From Fonsecaea monophora (lineage: Eukaryota; Ascomycota; Eurotiomycetes; Chaetothyriales; Herpotrichiellaceae), in assembly GCF_001642475.1 (NCBI RefSeq), contig NW_019173935.1:186001-250000 (forward strand): a DNA stretch of 64,000 bases, written 5' to 3'. A program made the translations under genes and the position numbers. Below the pieces are notes generated by a model. The model had not been told where the DNA came from. It saw only the letters and a list, made by a program, of their open reading frames with translations, and made no database searches. Below are positions 1-11,156 of this stretch, piece by piece; positions within the stretch are counted from its first letter, which is position 1; each line of letters opens with the position of its first letter.

Positions 1-146
1 CTTTCTCGCCCCATTCAGCCCATTATAATATAAATTATTTCAACAAGGAATAAACGCTGGTGGGTATCAAATTATTACCGACTCAACAGGGCTTGAACAA
101 AGATGAGAACCCCTACATTCACCTCAGGGCAATCACAACAATCATC

Positions 147-1604
147 CTACTTTCCCGCAGTTTTCCTGTCTTCCAATGAGTTTGAACCGAGCCCGGGATT
201 GAAGGCGCCAGCCGAAGACGGTGTGGCGGCAGAAGTGGCACTCGTTGGCTGCGCAGTCTTGGGTGTTGATGCACTTGTTGGTCCGCTGATCACGCCCTGC
301 GTCTGGTTCTCTTCCATCCTGGTGGTGATGGGGGTAATATTGCGTGACTCTGTCGGGCTCGTGGGTAGGCTGTTGGATGAATTGGCGAAACTGGCAATGA
401 TTGTGTGCCATTGCTGCGCGTCCGAGTTGGTGAGCGCTTTGAACTGGAAATCTGACGTAATGGCCATCTTCTGCCCCAATTTACTACCCGAAGAGTCTTT
501 CCCCTTGATCGTAAACTTCTGCCCGTCCACAGCCCCGATGATGCAGTCCGGGAGGTATAACGAGTGCTCGGGACTGGGGTCTTTCTGAAAGTTATCATTG
601 TCTTTGTACTCGTGCAGATAACCGGCAGGAGTGACAGCATAGTGACCACTGCTGTAGCCTTTGAGAGCACCCATTCCACGAGATTTGCGCTCTAGGGTGC
701 CTTCGATGAGCGGCTTGGTAGAACGATGGTTTTCGTTGGGAAACGACACGGCATCCATCGTCCTCGCTGGGGCATTCGGGTTGACCAGGATGTGCTGGTT
801 CCGTTTGGTGAAGCCATTCCATTCGAAGTCCAGCGGGATATTGCTTGCGGTGGAGGCAATGTCGCCAAACATGGCCTTTTGTCGGTCTGCCTGGCCGCTC
901 ATAAATTGGTTGAACTGGTTCAGCGCAGTCTGCACCGTCTGTACGACGTACGTCTCAAACTGGGCAAAGGAGTTCTGGACCGCAATCAGATCTTGTCTGT
1001 TGTTGTTCTCTTCCAGCAACTGTTTGTTGAGTCGGTACAGAGTTCCTCGCCTGACCACGTAAGGGTCATGTTGTGCAGACACCCTGCCCCCAGAGGAGTC
1101 GAAATGCGCAGCCTGTTGGCCCAGCAGCTCAATGTGCTTTTGTGAATGAGAGCGCGCCGACTCGACAGCCTTGGTCCCTTTCCCCGTGCCGTTGGAGATT
1201 TCTTTGTGCTTGTTCTTTATCTCGGCGTGCAAACGTTCGAGGATGGGAAGCACTGATCCCGTGAGGTTCTTGGAGGTCTCGGTGTGCAGATTGATTTGCC
1301 CCTGGGTGTTGGCCCGCAAGTTCTCAAACAAACCAGCGACGCCGCCCAACGCGGGATCGAAGTGATGGGCCTCACGGAGAGGAGTCGACAGTGTCTTCAA
1401 GACTTTCTCTTGTTCTTTGGCCCGACCGGCCTGCTCCTTTGCAACCGCAGAGATGTAGTTCTCAAGATAGCCACACATGTGTTTCCAGGCCTGCAACCGC
1501 TCGACCAACAGGCCGGCGGTGCTTGAAGGGTCTCCCTCGGTCACGACGTCATCATCGGAATCATTAGCAGTTCTGGCCCTCGTGGGCAGTGGAGGAGCAG
1601 CCAT
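147..1604 (-). CDS. Slm1/Slm2-like PH-domain protein (TORC2/eisosome effector)
   Basis: This 485-residue intronless protein resembles yeast Slm1/Slm2, which bind PI(4,5)P2 at the plasma membrane and carry TORC2 signals to actin and sphingolipid control. A helical BAR/F-BAR-like region spans about residues 30-250 and includes the stretch VERLQAWKHMCGYLENY. A PH domain follows at about 298-408, from PLIEGTLERKSRG to DAQQWHTIIASF, with the expected late Trp. The tail after 410 is Ser/Thr/Pro-rich and probably regulated by phosphorylation. The start at 1604 is the first Met of the frame and has a normal N-terminus. Family assignment rests on domain order and recognisable motifs. The TORC2 role is inferred from yeast. 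Confidence 0.85.
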   Translation of the reverse strand: MAAPPLPTRARTANDSDDDVVTEGDPSSTAGLLVERLQAWKHMCGYLENYISAVAKEQAGRAKEQEKVLKTLSTPLREAHHFDPALGGVAGLFENLRANTQGQINLHTETSKNLTGSVLPILERLHAEIKNKHKEISNGTGKGTKAVESARSHSQKHIELLGQQAAHFDSSGGRVSAQHDPYVVRRGTLYRLNKQLLEENNNRQDLIAVQNSFAQFETYVVQTVQTALNQFNQFMSGQADRQKAMFGDIASTASNIPLDFEWNGFTKRNQHILVNPNAPARTMDAVSFPNENHRSTKPLIEGTLERKSRGMGALKGYSSGHYAVTPAGYLHEYKDNDNFQKDPSPEHSLYLPDCIIGAVDGQKFTIKGKDSSGSKLGQKMAITSDFQFKALTNSDAQQWHTIIASFANSSNSLPTSPTESRNITPITTRMEENQTQGVISGPTSASTPKTAQPTSATSAATPSSAGAFNPGLGSNSLEDRKTAGK

Positions 1605-2417
1605 AACGAAGCAATAATCGGGAGGAGGAGTATGGTACTACGATACTGCCATGACAGTTAGAACAACGACGGTTGGGAATAAGTGCACTGGATGCAATGC
1701 TAACGCAGAGAAAATAGATGCTTCGGGTTGCAAGTACTGAACGCAGTTCAGGGGTTAAGGGAGGGTTGGCATCTGCGCTTTCAGGATGCGCCGAGAGCTG
1801 AAAGCTTTAGAGCGGAGACCTGAGCAGCTGAAAGCTGGTGAATGGGAGATGGGAGCTGAGGGCCGGTGAGGCGCAGCTTCCGAGCTCAACAGCTAATACA
1901 ATGAAATGAGGTGTTTTGAGAAGCGTCAGTGACAAAAGCACCAGAGTAGTTCCAACAAGCCGATCCGATCAATTGGGGCAGAATGAAGCCGGGTGTGAAG
2001 CGCATCTGAAAATTCCTTTTTGTTGCAGCAGCTTTTCACCTTCGCTTTCACTGTCAACCTCCGCTTCACTTTCACTTTGACTTTTGACTTTCTACCGAGT
2101 TTCACGCCATCGACGCGTGGTGACGCCACAACCATCAACGCGACGTCATGGATCAACAATTTGATGTACAGATTCACCGCGACGGTTACACAAACAACAA
2201 ATTACTGCGTAGTGATGGTGTATGTCAATCTCATCCAAGGATTTTTGTACACACAGGTCTAGACCTGCTTTGACATGGAAAATAAATAGAATACAGGTAA
2301 TAACGAAGCCCCCCCCGTCTCATTATTGCTCCACCCCGCCCAACCAAATATACAACTCGCTTGCTCAAATGCCCAAGACATCCAAAACTCACAATGACTA
2401 CAAACATCTCCCAACAA
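1605..2417. promoter_or_regulatory. Intergenic: promoter of the Slm-like gene and 3' flank of the secreted protein gene
   Basis: No gene is supported here. The 11-base word AGCTGAAAGCT occurs twice, at 1796-1806 and 1826-1836, within the likely promoter. A CTTTCACTTT-type pyrimidine-rich segment lies near 2037-2095, and a C-run lies near 2311. Confidence 0.5.
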
Positions 2418-3494
2418 TCAACCTCCCACAGCCTTGGATAGATCCATTTCGCTGTCAGAGCCCGGTATCAGCGACCCCGGAGACACACCCTCGGCATTCC
2501 ATGCGGTTTGGCCCCAGATCTTGCCCGTCTCATCCACATCCCAAATCCCATAATTTGGCAGCGTGTTGATAAAGTACGCAAACTCGAGTTCGTTCTCGGG
2601 TCGCCAGAACTGACACTTGTCCGTCTTCACGTTGTACTCGTGCCAGCCCGGCTTGATGATGCGGCGGTCCCCATGGTCCCCCATCTCTGGTATCCAGGAC
2701 GCCACGTACGTGTCGTCTGCAAAGCCCTTCTCCATCGGTATGTAGCGCGACGGATAGTCTTTGTATTTCGGGTCGTCGAGGTCAACCCATTCGCCGCAGC
2801 ACCGGTCGATGGAAGGCGCGCGGCTCCAGCAATTGGGTTCCGTCTGAATCAGATTGTTGAAGACCTTGGGAGGTCGGTCACAGAACAGCCGCCATTTGGC
2901 CAGGGCGGCGAGCGCATCCCGGGGACAGCTGTGCGTCGGCACCGGCATGGCGAGGTCGTAGACCTTGACCACACTGTCACACCCTTTCGCCCGACATCCG
3001 ATGGTCATTTTGGAATATTGCGGAGACGTCCTCGAGGGTTCCTCGTCGTAATTGGTGGGAGTGGAATAAACGTCGCCGTCAGGTAGGTCGTACGCATCCG
3101 CCGGCAGGTCGTATGCGTCTGCAGGGAGGTCGTACACGTCTTCAGGATAGCCGTATTCATCGTATACATCTTCAGGGTAGTCGTATGCATCGTATGCATC
3201 TTCAGGAAGGCTGTACGCATCGGCGGGTGTGCCATACATATCGCCAGGCATGGCACCCGCAGCTTCGGCACCAGCACCAGTGCCCATGGGAATGCCGGTG
3301 ATGACACCCGTCACATCACCCACCACACCGGCAATGTTCTTGGCCCCGTCGTTGTCCGGCTTGAACATGTCGATCGACGGCCCTGCGGCAATGGCCCTTG
3401 CTCTGACAGACTTGATGGTATTGACCGGGTGCCCCACCGCTGTGATTGTGGCCATGGCGTGGAGACTCATGACGAGGAGAGGTCTGATGGCCAT
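2418..3494 (-). CDS. Secreted Tyr/Asp-repeat, cysteine-containing protein of unknown function
   Basis: I do not recognise this family. From the ATG at 3494 it encodes 358 residues. The hydrophobic N-terminus (MAIRPLLVMSLHAMATITAV) looks like a signal peptide. A Gly/Ala-rich stretch (about 55-85) is followed by degenerate repeats of 7-9 residues at about 87-145, with forms such as YDLPADA, YPEDVYDEY and YSLPEDA, so Tyr, Pro and Asp dominate. The C-terminal half (about 160-358) has eight cysteines, including a CC pair, and many aromatic residues, consistent with a disulfide-bonded extracellular domain. The frame is open to a Met at 3659, but that start would fall in a TATATAT element and bury the signal sequence, so 3494 is preferred. 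It sits beside a siderophore transporter; any functional link is speculative. Confidence 0.7.
   Translation of the reverse strand: MAIRPLLVMSLHAMATITAVGHPVNTIKSVRARAIAAGPSIDMFKPDNDGAKNIAGVVGDVTGVITGIPMGTGAGAEAAGAMPGDMYGTPADAYSLPEDAYDAYDYPEDVYDEYGYPEDVYDLPADAYDLPADAYDLPDGDVYSTPTNYDEEPSRTSPQYSKMTIGCRAKGCDSVVKVYDLAMPVPTHSCPRDALAALAKWRLFCDRPPKVFNNLIQTEPNCWSRAPSIDRCCGEWVDLDDPKYKDYPSRYIPMEKGFADDTYVASWIPEMGDHGDRRIIKPGWHEYNVKTDKCQFWRPENELEFAYFINTLPNYGIWDVDETGKIWGQTAWNAEGVSPGSLIPGSDSEMDLSKAVGG
3060..3236 (-). repeat. Coding tandem repeat (about 21-27 bp units)
   Basis: Degenerate tandem units encode the Tyr-x-Leu/Tyr-Pro-x-Asp-Ala/Val repeats of the secreted protein. On the plus strand the units share forms of GGTCGTANGCATC. 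Copies differ at third positions, so the array is not very recent, apart from two near-identical YDLPADA units. Confidence 0.75.
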
Positions 3495-4177
3495 GATGTT
3501 ACTGGAGGTGTGTGAGTCTATTGTGTGTTGTGCTGTTTCTATTCTGCTCAAGGTGAATTCGCCGTTCGGAGAGGAAAAGTAAACTGACGGTAAGTATTGT
3601 CTTGTCATCTGAAGGACTTGGTGGACGACCATGGTCTCTGGTCTCATATATATCCCCATAGGTGTGCCAGGAAGTCCTCACACATAGGAAAGACGACATA
3701 GTGATTTGTGACTTGTGCGCAAGGTCCTAATCGTCCTCAAGGCATCAAGACCTGGTTAACCAATAGAATCCAGAAACCCCTCGACAAATGTGAATATGTG
3801 AATATGTGGTTCGTGGTTCCCTCTCGTGCCTGCGCTGAGCGGAGCGGAATAGAGCCTTTGATCTCCACCCGACCCGGTGGGTGGGTGGAATATGGTTTGC
3901 GTAATGTCGGGGTGACCAATACAGGCCTTGTCCGTTGACAATCACAGTCAAGGTCCGTGTCAGAACAGTACGAGGTAGTAAGTAGGTGATTTGTGCAGTA
4001 AGGTTTTTATTACAAAAATATGACAGTGTACATAGAAGATATAGCTTATAGCTTAGAGCTTGTGGTCGTTGTTAGCTTGGTAGGCCAGAGGACTCCCTAA
4101 CTGTTGTTTCCCAGTGGGTTCACTTCACCTTACTCCCAAGATCCAGGAGCCAAATGAGTGACAGTCTTCTTCCTCTT
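3495..4177. promoter_or_regulatory. Intergenic: promoter of the secreted protein gene, 3' flank of the siderophore transporter
   Basis: A TATATAT element at 3646-3653 lies about 150 bases upstream of the preferred ATG at 3494 and is a plausible TATA box. I see no coding potential between 3700 and 4177; overlapping short frames there have no domain character. Confidence 0.45.
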
Positions 4178-5962
4178 TCAACGAACAACCTCCTTCTCTT
4201 CCGCGTCGGGCAAACTCTGTTCATCACCCAGCTTAGGATCGCGGAGACAGAGTGCAAACCCGATCAGAAGCGTGCAGAGGCAGATACCCGTGATGCAGAG
4301 CAACCTCTGTGAGTGCTGATATGCGTCGATGATGGCTGTCCGCACCGGTGTGCCGATGGGGTATTCGATTTCAATTGAGAAGGGGTCGGCGTACGTCAAA
4401 GCTGCTAGGGTAGAGTTGCCAAGTGGCGCCAATCTCTCTTCGAGCGCACCTGGAAGCACGTTGGTCCAGATGGTCCCCGAGATCGCACCTCCCAAAGCGG
4501 ACCCGATGTTATAGGTGGCCAGGTACAGGCCAGTGATGACGGCAACATGTTCGTGCTTGGTTGCGGCTTGGATCGAGGCCTGGGCTGGGTACGGGAACAA
4601 ACCTCCGGCAAATCCTAAGAGGACCTGTGCACCAATGACACCCGACTGCCCGGAGGAGTTGGGAGACCCCCGGTAGTGAATCAGAAGCCCAAACGCAACC
4701 ATGAATAGACAGGTTCCGGCCACGATGAACCACTTCAGGCGTCTGACCTTGTAGACCACCATACCCAGGAGGAAACCGGCGATGACAGATGTGAAGCTGT
4801 ACAAGGAGGTGATACGCGTAGCACCCATAATGCTGAAATCAAAGGCGACGATCAGGACCGTATAGAGATAGTCGGCTTGCATGTACCAGGCAAAATTCAA
4901 GGTGCATGCAATCCCTAGCGCACCCCAGACGCCGCGATCTTTCAGGAGGTGGAAGGGCACAAGTGGTCGAGGTGCTCTGAGTTCCCACACGATAAAAACC
5001 GGGACACAGAGAATTCCAATGACAAGAGGCGCAATGACACGGGCGGTCCCCCATGCAGAAGTCGAGCCTCCCGCAATGGTCAAAGGAACAAGAATGAGAG
5101 CGAAGACGGCGATCAATAAGATGATCCCAATGACGTCGAGCGTCCAAAAGAGCTCCACCACCAGTCTCCTCGCGCCCAGCATCTCGTAGGGCGTTTTGTA
5201 TTTTTCCAATACTCCTGCTTTGCGGGCACGCCGACTAACCAACCAGAGAGAGATCATGAGCGGCAGTGCACACACGGGATAGATGATGCACCACATGCCA
5301 ATGCCCCATTTCCACGTGGTCGCACCCAGCACAGATTGAGTGATGTTGCCGCTCACCCAGGTGTTGATGACGAATGGCAGTGCGGGAATGTAGCTGAAGA
5401 ACAATCGTGCTCGCAGGGAGGTGATGTCGGCAATAATCACCTCCACCAACAAGATGACGCAAGTGTAGCCGATCTGATAGAGAACAGAGCCTCCGGCGAA
5501 AGCGTCGACGTTGGTGGCACAGGCTTCAATGATAGATCCCAGAACGTAGAAGACCACGCTGACGAAGACTAGCTCCAGACGGCCGAAGACATCGGCAATT
5601 TTGGCAGCGGTCGGCTGGGCAGCGGCGGCGATGACGGCACGAAGCGTGTTGATTGTGGCCAGCAGGGAATGATGGCCCATCGATGCTGTAGCAGTGGTCT
5701 GGTATGTATACCGAGTAATGCCATCCAGTCCATAGGCGTAGGCAATGAGAAAGACGCCAATGAAGAGGAATACACGATCGGTCCGGGTGAGGACTTGATT
5801 GATGGCTTCGATCCTCGCCACACCAGGCGACTTCTCTGCCTCAACGATAGAACTGCGTCGACGAGGCTGTTCAACAGCCGAATGGGGCACACTATCTTCG
5901 GCAAGTTTAGGGCCGGACGGCATGTCCTTAGCCTTGGGGTGAGACTCGTCCGAGAACGACAT
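4178..5962 (-). CDS. Siderophore-iron transporter, major facilitator superfamily (Arn/Sit/Mir type)
   Basis: The 594-residue intronless protein is a 14-helix proton symporter of the fungal ferric-siderophore uptake family. About 60 charged N-terminal residues precede the first helix, whose end carries the typical YAYGLDGITRYTYQ motif. The PTAAKIADVFGRLE stretch is the family version of the MFS loop 2-3 signature. Helices such as VSVVFYVLGSIIEACAT and the ALGGAISGTIW segment in the last quarter match the Sit family. Length is normal (about 600). It should import ferric siderophores across the plasma or vesicle membrane; which siderophore cannot be told. Expression is expected to be iron-repressed through the GATA site upstream. 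No siderophore-synthesis gene is in this window. Confidence 0.92.
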   Translation of the reverse strand: MSFSDESHPKAKDMPSGPKLAEDSVPHSAVEQPRRRSSIVEAEKSPGVARIEAINQVLTRTDRVFLFIGVFLIAYAYGLDGITRYTYQTTATASMGHHSLLATINTLRAVIAAAAQPTAAKIADVFGRLELVFVSVVFYVLGSIIEACATNVDAFAGGSVLYQIGYTCVILLVEVIIADITSLRARLFFSYIPALPFVINTWVSGNITQSVLGATTWKWGIGMWCIIYPVCALPLMISLWLVSRRARKAGVLEKYKTPYEMLGARRLVVELFWTLDVIGIILLIAVFALILVPLTIAGGSTSAWGTARVIAPLVIGILCVPVFIVWELRAPRPLVPFHLLKDRGVWGALGIACTLNFAWYMQADYLYTVLIVAFDFSIMGATRITSLYSFTSVIAGFLLGMVVYKVRRLKWFIVAGTCLFMVAFGLLIHYRGSPNSSGQSGVIGAQVLLGFAGGLFPYPAQASIQAATKHEHVAVITGLYLATYNIGSALGGAISGTIWTNVLPGALEERLAPLGNSTLAALTYADPFSIEIEYPIGTPVRTAIIDAYQHSQRLLCITGICLCTLLIGFALCLRDPKLGDEQSLPDAEEKEVVR

Positions 5963-6942
5963 GATGAAAAAGAAACTGTGATCCTTCTCAGGCTTCTGTC
6001 AACGCGTCCACAGTCAAGGATACCATCCAAAACCAAAAAACCACAGGAGGGGAAGACGGAACTGCTTGTCTAGTTATAGTTGTACTTGAGACATGAGGCG
6101 AGGGCGTCACACGGCGACACCGACTGGAGTTACGTTGGAGTTGAACTTCAAAGTTTTCCACCCCCCTTGGCAATAATAAGTCGAGCAGCATTAGTGATCT
6201 CCAGCTAGGGGACACTGGAGACACAAAATGTCATATCGGGACATTTTTCGTGCAGGAGACTTGATCTTTGATCTGTGAGGCAATGGGTGGGGTTTGAAGT
6301 CGACGCTATGGCCGCTATGGAAAAGCCATTGGACGAAGAAACATCATCTAATCTGATCATCAGATAAAAATTTTCGAAGCGGGGCGGGAAAAGCGGCATT
6401 TTAGGCGGGCGAGACGGGCTATCAGCTCTTGTCCAGGGTGCCAGGGTTGCCAAGTACAGAGCCGAGAGGGTGATTTCATTTGGTCTTGTTGGCGAACAGG
6501 GGTATACCAGCTTGTCGCTTTCGTGGGGGGTGGGTGACGTGCCTCTTGGAGTAGTCGGCTAGACCTTGGTGACCTTGCCATGCAAAAACCCAGAATCTAA
6601 TCGGTGATCCAAGGATCTAATCAGATGCCGGATCCTCTTGCCCCGGTAAGCAGGCAAGCAGGTCTGACAATTGTCCCACTGTTTGTCAAATCAACTGTGC
6701 AGAACTGAGTAGCGAGTAGTGGTGGCTGGGAAGGTCGATGTGATGCAAGGACGTACAAGGTAGTTATATCCAGTGCCCAGCCAGTTCCCACTCGTGGTGC
6801 GGACCACTTGGCCAACAAAACAATAGTACCTGTGCAGGGTTTGACACATAGCGTAGTATTTCTGTGAGTAGTATCGAGTAATATTGCCTTCCACTCTGCT
6901 CCGAAGTCGGCACATCGACCCACTTGGAGAGACCAAGGCGAA
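5963..6942. promoter_or_regulatory. Intergenic: promoter of the siderophore transporter and 3' flank of MED13
   Basis: No gene is evident. The stretch is the upstream region of the transporter and contains one exact SreA-type site at 6359-6367. The remainder is unremarkable. Confidence 0.5.
6359..6367 (+). promoter_or_regulatory. SreA/GATA-factor site ATCAGATAA
   Basis: ATCAGATAA exactly matches ATCWGATAA, the consensus described for the iron-responsive GATA repressor SreA/SRE in filamentous fungi. It lies about 400 bases upstream of the siderophore transporter start at 5962. The match is seen directly; binding is inferred. Confidence 0.6.
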
Positions 6943-9900
6943 CTACATGACCTGCCCTAGGAGCTGGGCTCCTCTGATCGCCGTCGCAATGTGCCAAGGG
7001 AGGCATTCGCTGTTTGGATCCACGCAGCCTCGAGTAGCGCCCAGAGTCACGAGGCCTCGATACTGCTTGATCAAATCTTCAAGTAACTCGTCTGGTGGAG
7101 CCTCGCTCGATGCGTCCGATATGCGGGTCGTCGAGGTGACTAGGCTGAACTCAAGCATATTGTACCCATCCTCTCCCTTGGTACCTCTACGTTTCATGAG
7201 ATAACCCGTAAGTTGTGACGGTCGAAGTTCGATGAGGCTCCTCGTCTGGTTAATTCCGTATGGAAGAATGACAACCCAGCTTTCCTCAGAGGGATCTACC
7301 AATATGAGATCACTCTCGTTATTCGGATCGAACCCAGGGTCGGAAGGTGTCGGAGCATTCATAAAGGAACTGCCACCAGGCGTTGGAGTCGCTGGTACAG
7401 TTTGTTCGGGAGACGTCATGCTGCCCTGCGGCGTTGACGCAGGTGTCCCATAGAGATTCTGTGTCCCCATCTGTGTACCTTTCCCTTGGGTGGATGGCGG
7501 GAAGATCTCTAAATCTGGGTCCAGTTGGACGGACAGAAGTACTAGCAGACATCGTTTCTGTGATGATGGGGAATTTTCGAAGAGCTGATGCCAGTCGAGA
7601 AGCTCTGTTTGCTCATAGTATCCGTGCCTTACGACCACTAGTCGCCATGGCCCCCGCATTTTGCTCATGAGGTCTTGCGAGATATCCCACATCTCTCGGA
7701 ATATGCCATGGCGGGACCTGTTCTTCCCTGAGTGTCGAATGCGAAGACAATATGACATACTAAGTGCAACATGCCCTGTCTCGTCTGTCCACGCCGCAGT
7801 AAGCCATCTATTGTCTTGGCTGACGGAGTATGCGAGATGTAGACATGGTCCATGCTTCTCCAGAGGAGAGCAGTACGTTGGCGTCAGTTGTAAATGCACC
7901 GAACTTTCCGTTTTCGACAGCACAACGGCTGAGCTGCAAGCGGCTGGAGAAACCAGAGGTTCTGACGGTGGAATGCGGTTGTAAATCTCAATGGCCAGGC
8001 GTATGTAGGCTGTTTGGGGAGGGATCACCAATGATTCCGCACTGGCGACAAAGTCTTTGGGAATGACTTGTAAAGCTATGTCGGACACTCCATGGTTGTC
8101 CGTTCGCGCCTCTCTGAATGATTCGAAGAGACTGAAGAAGGCAATACAGGCCTCCAGGTACGAATTCACGCTCTGATTTCTGCCAATCACACAGACAAGC
8201 ACAGTACCCTTCACGTCGGAAGTAGTCGCAAGAGCTTTACCGACGAACTGGCATGTTTGAAGGAGGTTATGCTCACCCGTGTCATTCGAACCCCATGTTA
8301 CCAGTCCAGTATCAGTGAGACCAGAGAGTCGGCCGATCGTATGCGATCCCAGAGAACAAGAAGTGTAAGTTTCGGCGAGCCGCTGCAGCAGATTGAGACA
8401 TCCCTCCGCCACATTACTTTGACTCGGATGGATGCAAAAGACAGTCACGTCTTTTGGTCCATTTTCAGGTTGAAGATTCAACGAATCCCAGAAATTCAGA
8501 ATAGAGATAGTGGCCGTAAGTGGTCGCTCCATCCGACGAGCACGTATCTGGTCCGGCAGGATTCTTACCACCTTGCCCTGAACTCTGCCGTTGTTTTGTT
8601 CGGCTTTGAGGCTGGTAAGTTGAAACACATTCGAGGGTGTTGCAGAGGTGTTGATGCCGCTCAAATCAACACTTACATCCATGTGATCACGAGGCGGACG
8701 GTGTGTCTCCCTCGAATACTCCCCATGAGGTAGTAGGGTTGTCTGAGACATCTGCTCAACCAAAACGTGAGCGATTTGCAGGAGCGTCTGTGGGGATACG
8801 GGAGGAATTTTGCGAGGTCCGAGGGTATCCAGCTGGAAGTCGGATGGCGCGGGAGGTTCTATCAAGCCAGGCCTCAAAGATCCTAGTATCTGTTGCACGT
8901 CCTGGTAGAGCGTCAACTTGGCGACCTCGGGCTGGCGACTGGCAGCGTTTGGGGACGGAGGTTGATACTCTGTCCATTGTCTGAATGGCACATGCGCTGT
9001 ACTTTGCCTGGACACAGGGTTTGCCGAATTGCTGGAACTAGTCATCAAACTGTCACTGTCTGATGAACTTGATGCAGGTCTCTGAAAGACCGGGCTCGGC
9101 TTTGGATAGAGTTCCATATTAGAAAGGATCGGCGTTGGATCGAACCAATAATCCCCGCCCGCGCCGTATCTACTGTCATGTGTTGACACGGACAGCAGTG
9201 AATATGGACCATCGTACAGACTTGAACGACGTCCACGCTCAGCACCAATTCTGGGTTCTCTGGCTGCCTTGGGCTGCCACAAAGGAGGACCTTGTTTTGA
9301 CGAAGGTTGTGGTGTCTGCTTATTTTGCAACTGGGGAATGCTGGTCGGCTCTTCCATCTGCTCTTGGGATTGCTGCAACTTGGTATTTGCGGGTAGTTTA
9401 GGCGCGATATCAGAGCCCGTACTGTCGCCCTCCACAATAGATGGACCCTGAGAAGCGTCATTTTGACTAGCTATTCGATCGTGGGCTTCGGTGCCTGGCT
9501 GAGTCTCGCCACTCACCGCTGTCTCTTCGAGGCGTCCGTGACTTGCAGAGCGTGCAGAAGTAGGATCTATCCCTGGACCATCGAAGAAATCCCAATTAGG
9601 TTCGTCGCCATTGGCTTCTGCACCGAGATTGTCATCCGGGTGCTCCTCGAACAAATCTTCATCATAATATGTCTGCAGCCCGCCTGTTGTTGGTTCGTCC
9701 TCGAAGTCTGGCATGTCCTCGTCTTGTGGAAGAGGCCGTTCAGCAGTACTGCGAGGGAGATTTGCTGGAGTCATAGACATCCCATCAAAGGATGAGAAGC
9801 CCGGCGTTGGATGTGTCATTCCAACATCAGGCGGAGTCGGATATATTGTTTGGCCTGCCCCAAAGGCCGGAGGTCCGAACGGATGGAAATGCACTGGATC

Positions 9901-11156
9901 GTCAAATGCACCCTCATCAGCAAACAGTGGCTCATCGTCCTCATCCACCACCTTTTGCGGGTCGGCTTCAAGCTTTGACGCATTGCCACCCGTACCAAGA
10001 ATCCAATCCCACACAAATTGCATTGGATCATGGTTCCCTTGAGGTTCCTTTGGCGTGACAGACTCTTCGACGGCAAAGACAAAACAAAGGTCTACGGGCC
10101 AAAAGATTGTTTTCCAAGTAACCGAGTCGCACTTAATACTCTCGGGACTTGGATTATCTTGCTGATTTTCGTTGTACACGTGATCGACCTCCTCTACAGG
10201 TACTTCGATCTCAATCCAGTCAGCTTCCATTGCATCGATACTGGTGTTCATATATTCCTTGAGCCAAGTCGGTAGCACCTCTCTCCAGATCTCTCTTCGC
10301 GCATCAGAAAGCGGTGTCTCGTCATTGGCCGCGTTGCCAGACGTGCCAGCAAACCTTTTATGAGCGAGGATTTTTGATCGCGTTGACCGTGCAATTCGCG
10401 CAATGGGTGCGAGGTATATGGCCGTTGCTTCGGACTGTGTGTGATCATTCCAGTTTAGCGTGGCAGCACAGTCCGGAATACGCAAGAAGGAGAATGCGCC
10501 ATCTTTTGCAATTGTCAGTATGATATGGCCACTTGAAACCACCTGTAGATCGATACGATAGAGGAGCCATTTCTTGACCCTGTCGAGTTGACGAACATCA
10601 GCAACCGACGGAGACTGCTCGACTAGATACAAATTGGCACCCAATGGCTGAATATCAGTCTCGCCATTGGGGACAAACTTGATGCTGGACACAATCGCAG
10701 TAAGAAACAGTCGGTAGAGCCGAGAGTGCTCTGGTTTCAGCAGGTCTGGAAGGCGGGCAGCGGTCTTGTAGGCGATCGTACAAGTGTTGCTCCGCAGGAC
10801 GTAACCAAACTTCAACAGTAGGGTTTTTTGGTCTTTCGGAGCAGTAATGTCCACCTTCTTGTAGAAGGTGAAGAGTTGACGAGCTTCGACATCTAGCGCA
10901 GCAAGAATGGATGCTTCTCGAAACTGACGCTCAGTCCTCCGGAGTCGAGCAAGAGTATTCTCTACACTACTGACAATTTGGGACGGGTCCTGCGTCGGCG
11001 GAGTTGCCACCGTGCAAACAATATAGGCTATCTCGCCAAAATCGTTCTTGAGAGCCATTAGTTTCACTGGGTATGAGACCCGTTGTATTTTCCGCGACTC
11101 ACAAGAGTGTAGACGTTGGTGGAACAGTTACTTGGGAACTCCAACGTGGTATTCAT
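6943..11156 (-). CDS. Mediator complex subunit 13 (MED13/SSN2)
   Basis: MED13 is the large scaffold of the CDK8 kinase module that reversibly docks on Mediator. I model two exons: 11156-11103, encoding 18 residues with the family's N-terminal TNV motif, and 11046-6943. They are joined across a 56-base intron (donor GTGAGT, branch ACTAAT, acceptor AAG), giving 1385 residues and the junction TNVYTL|NDFGEIAYI. The N-terminal MED13 domain is followed by a long acidic, Pro/Ser-rich middle. The conserved C-terminal part includes WLTAAWTDETGHVALSM, MSKMRGPWRLVVVRHGYY and LLVLLSVQLDPDLEIFP. A Met at 11055, inside the modelled intron, would omit the conserved first motif. The gene is divergent from ENP2. 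Confidence 0.88.

Noticed and set aside
3060..3236. Tandem repeats considered as a Kex2-processed ribosomal peptide precursor
   Set aside because: No Lys-Arg or Arg-Arg sites separate the units and no UstYa-type partner gene is nearby.
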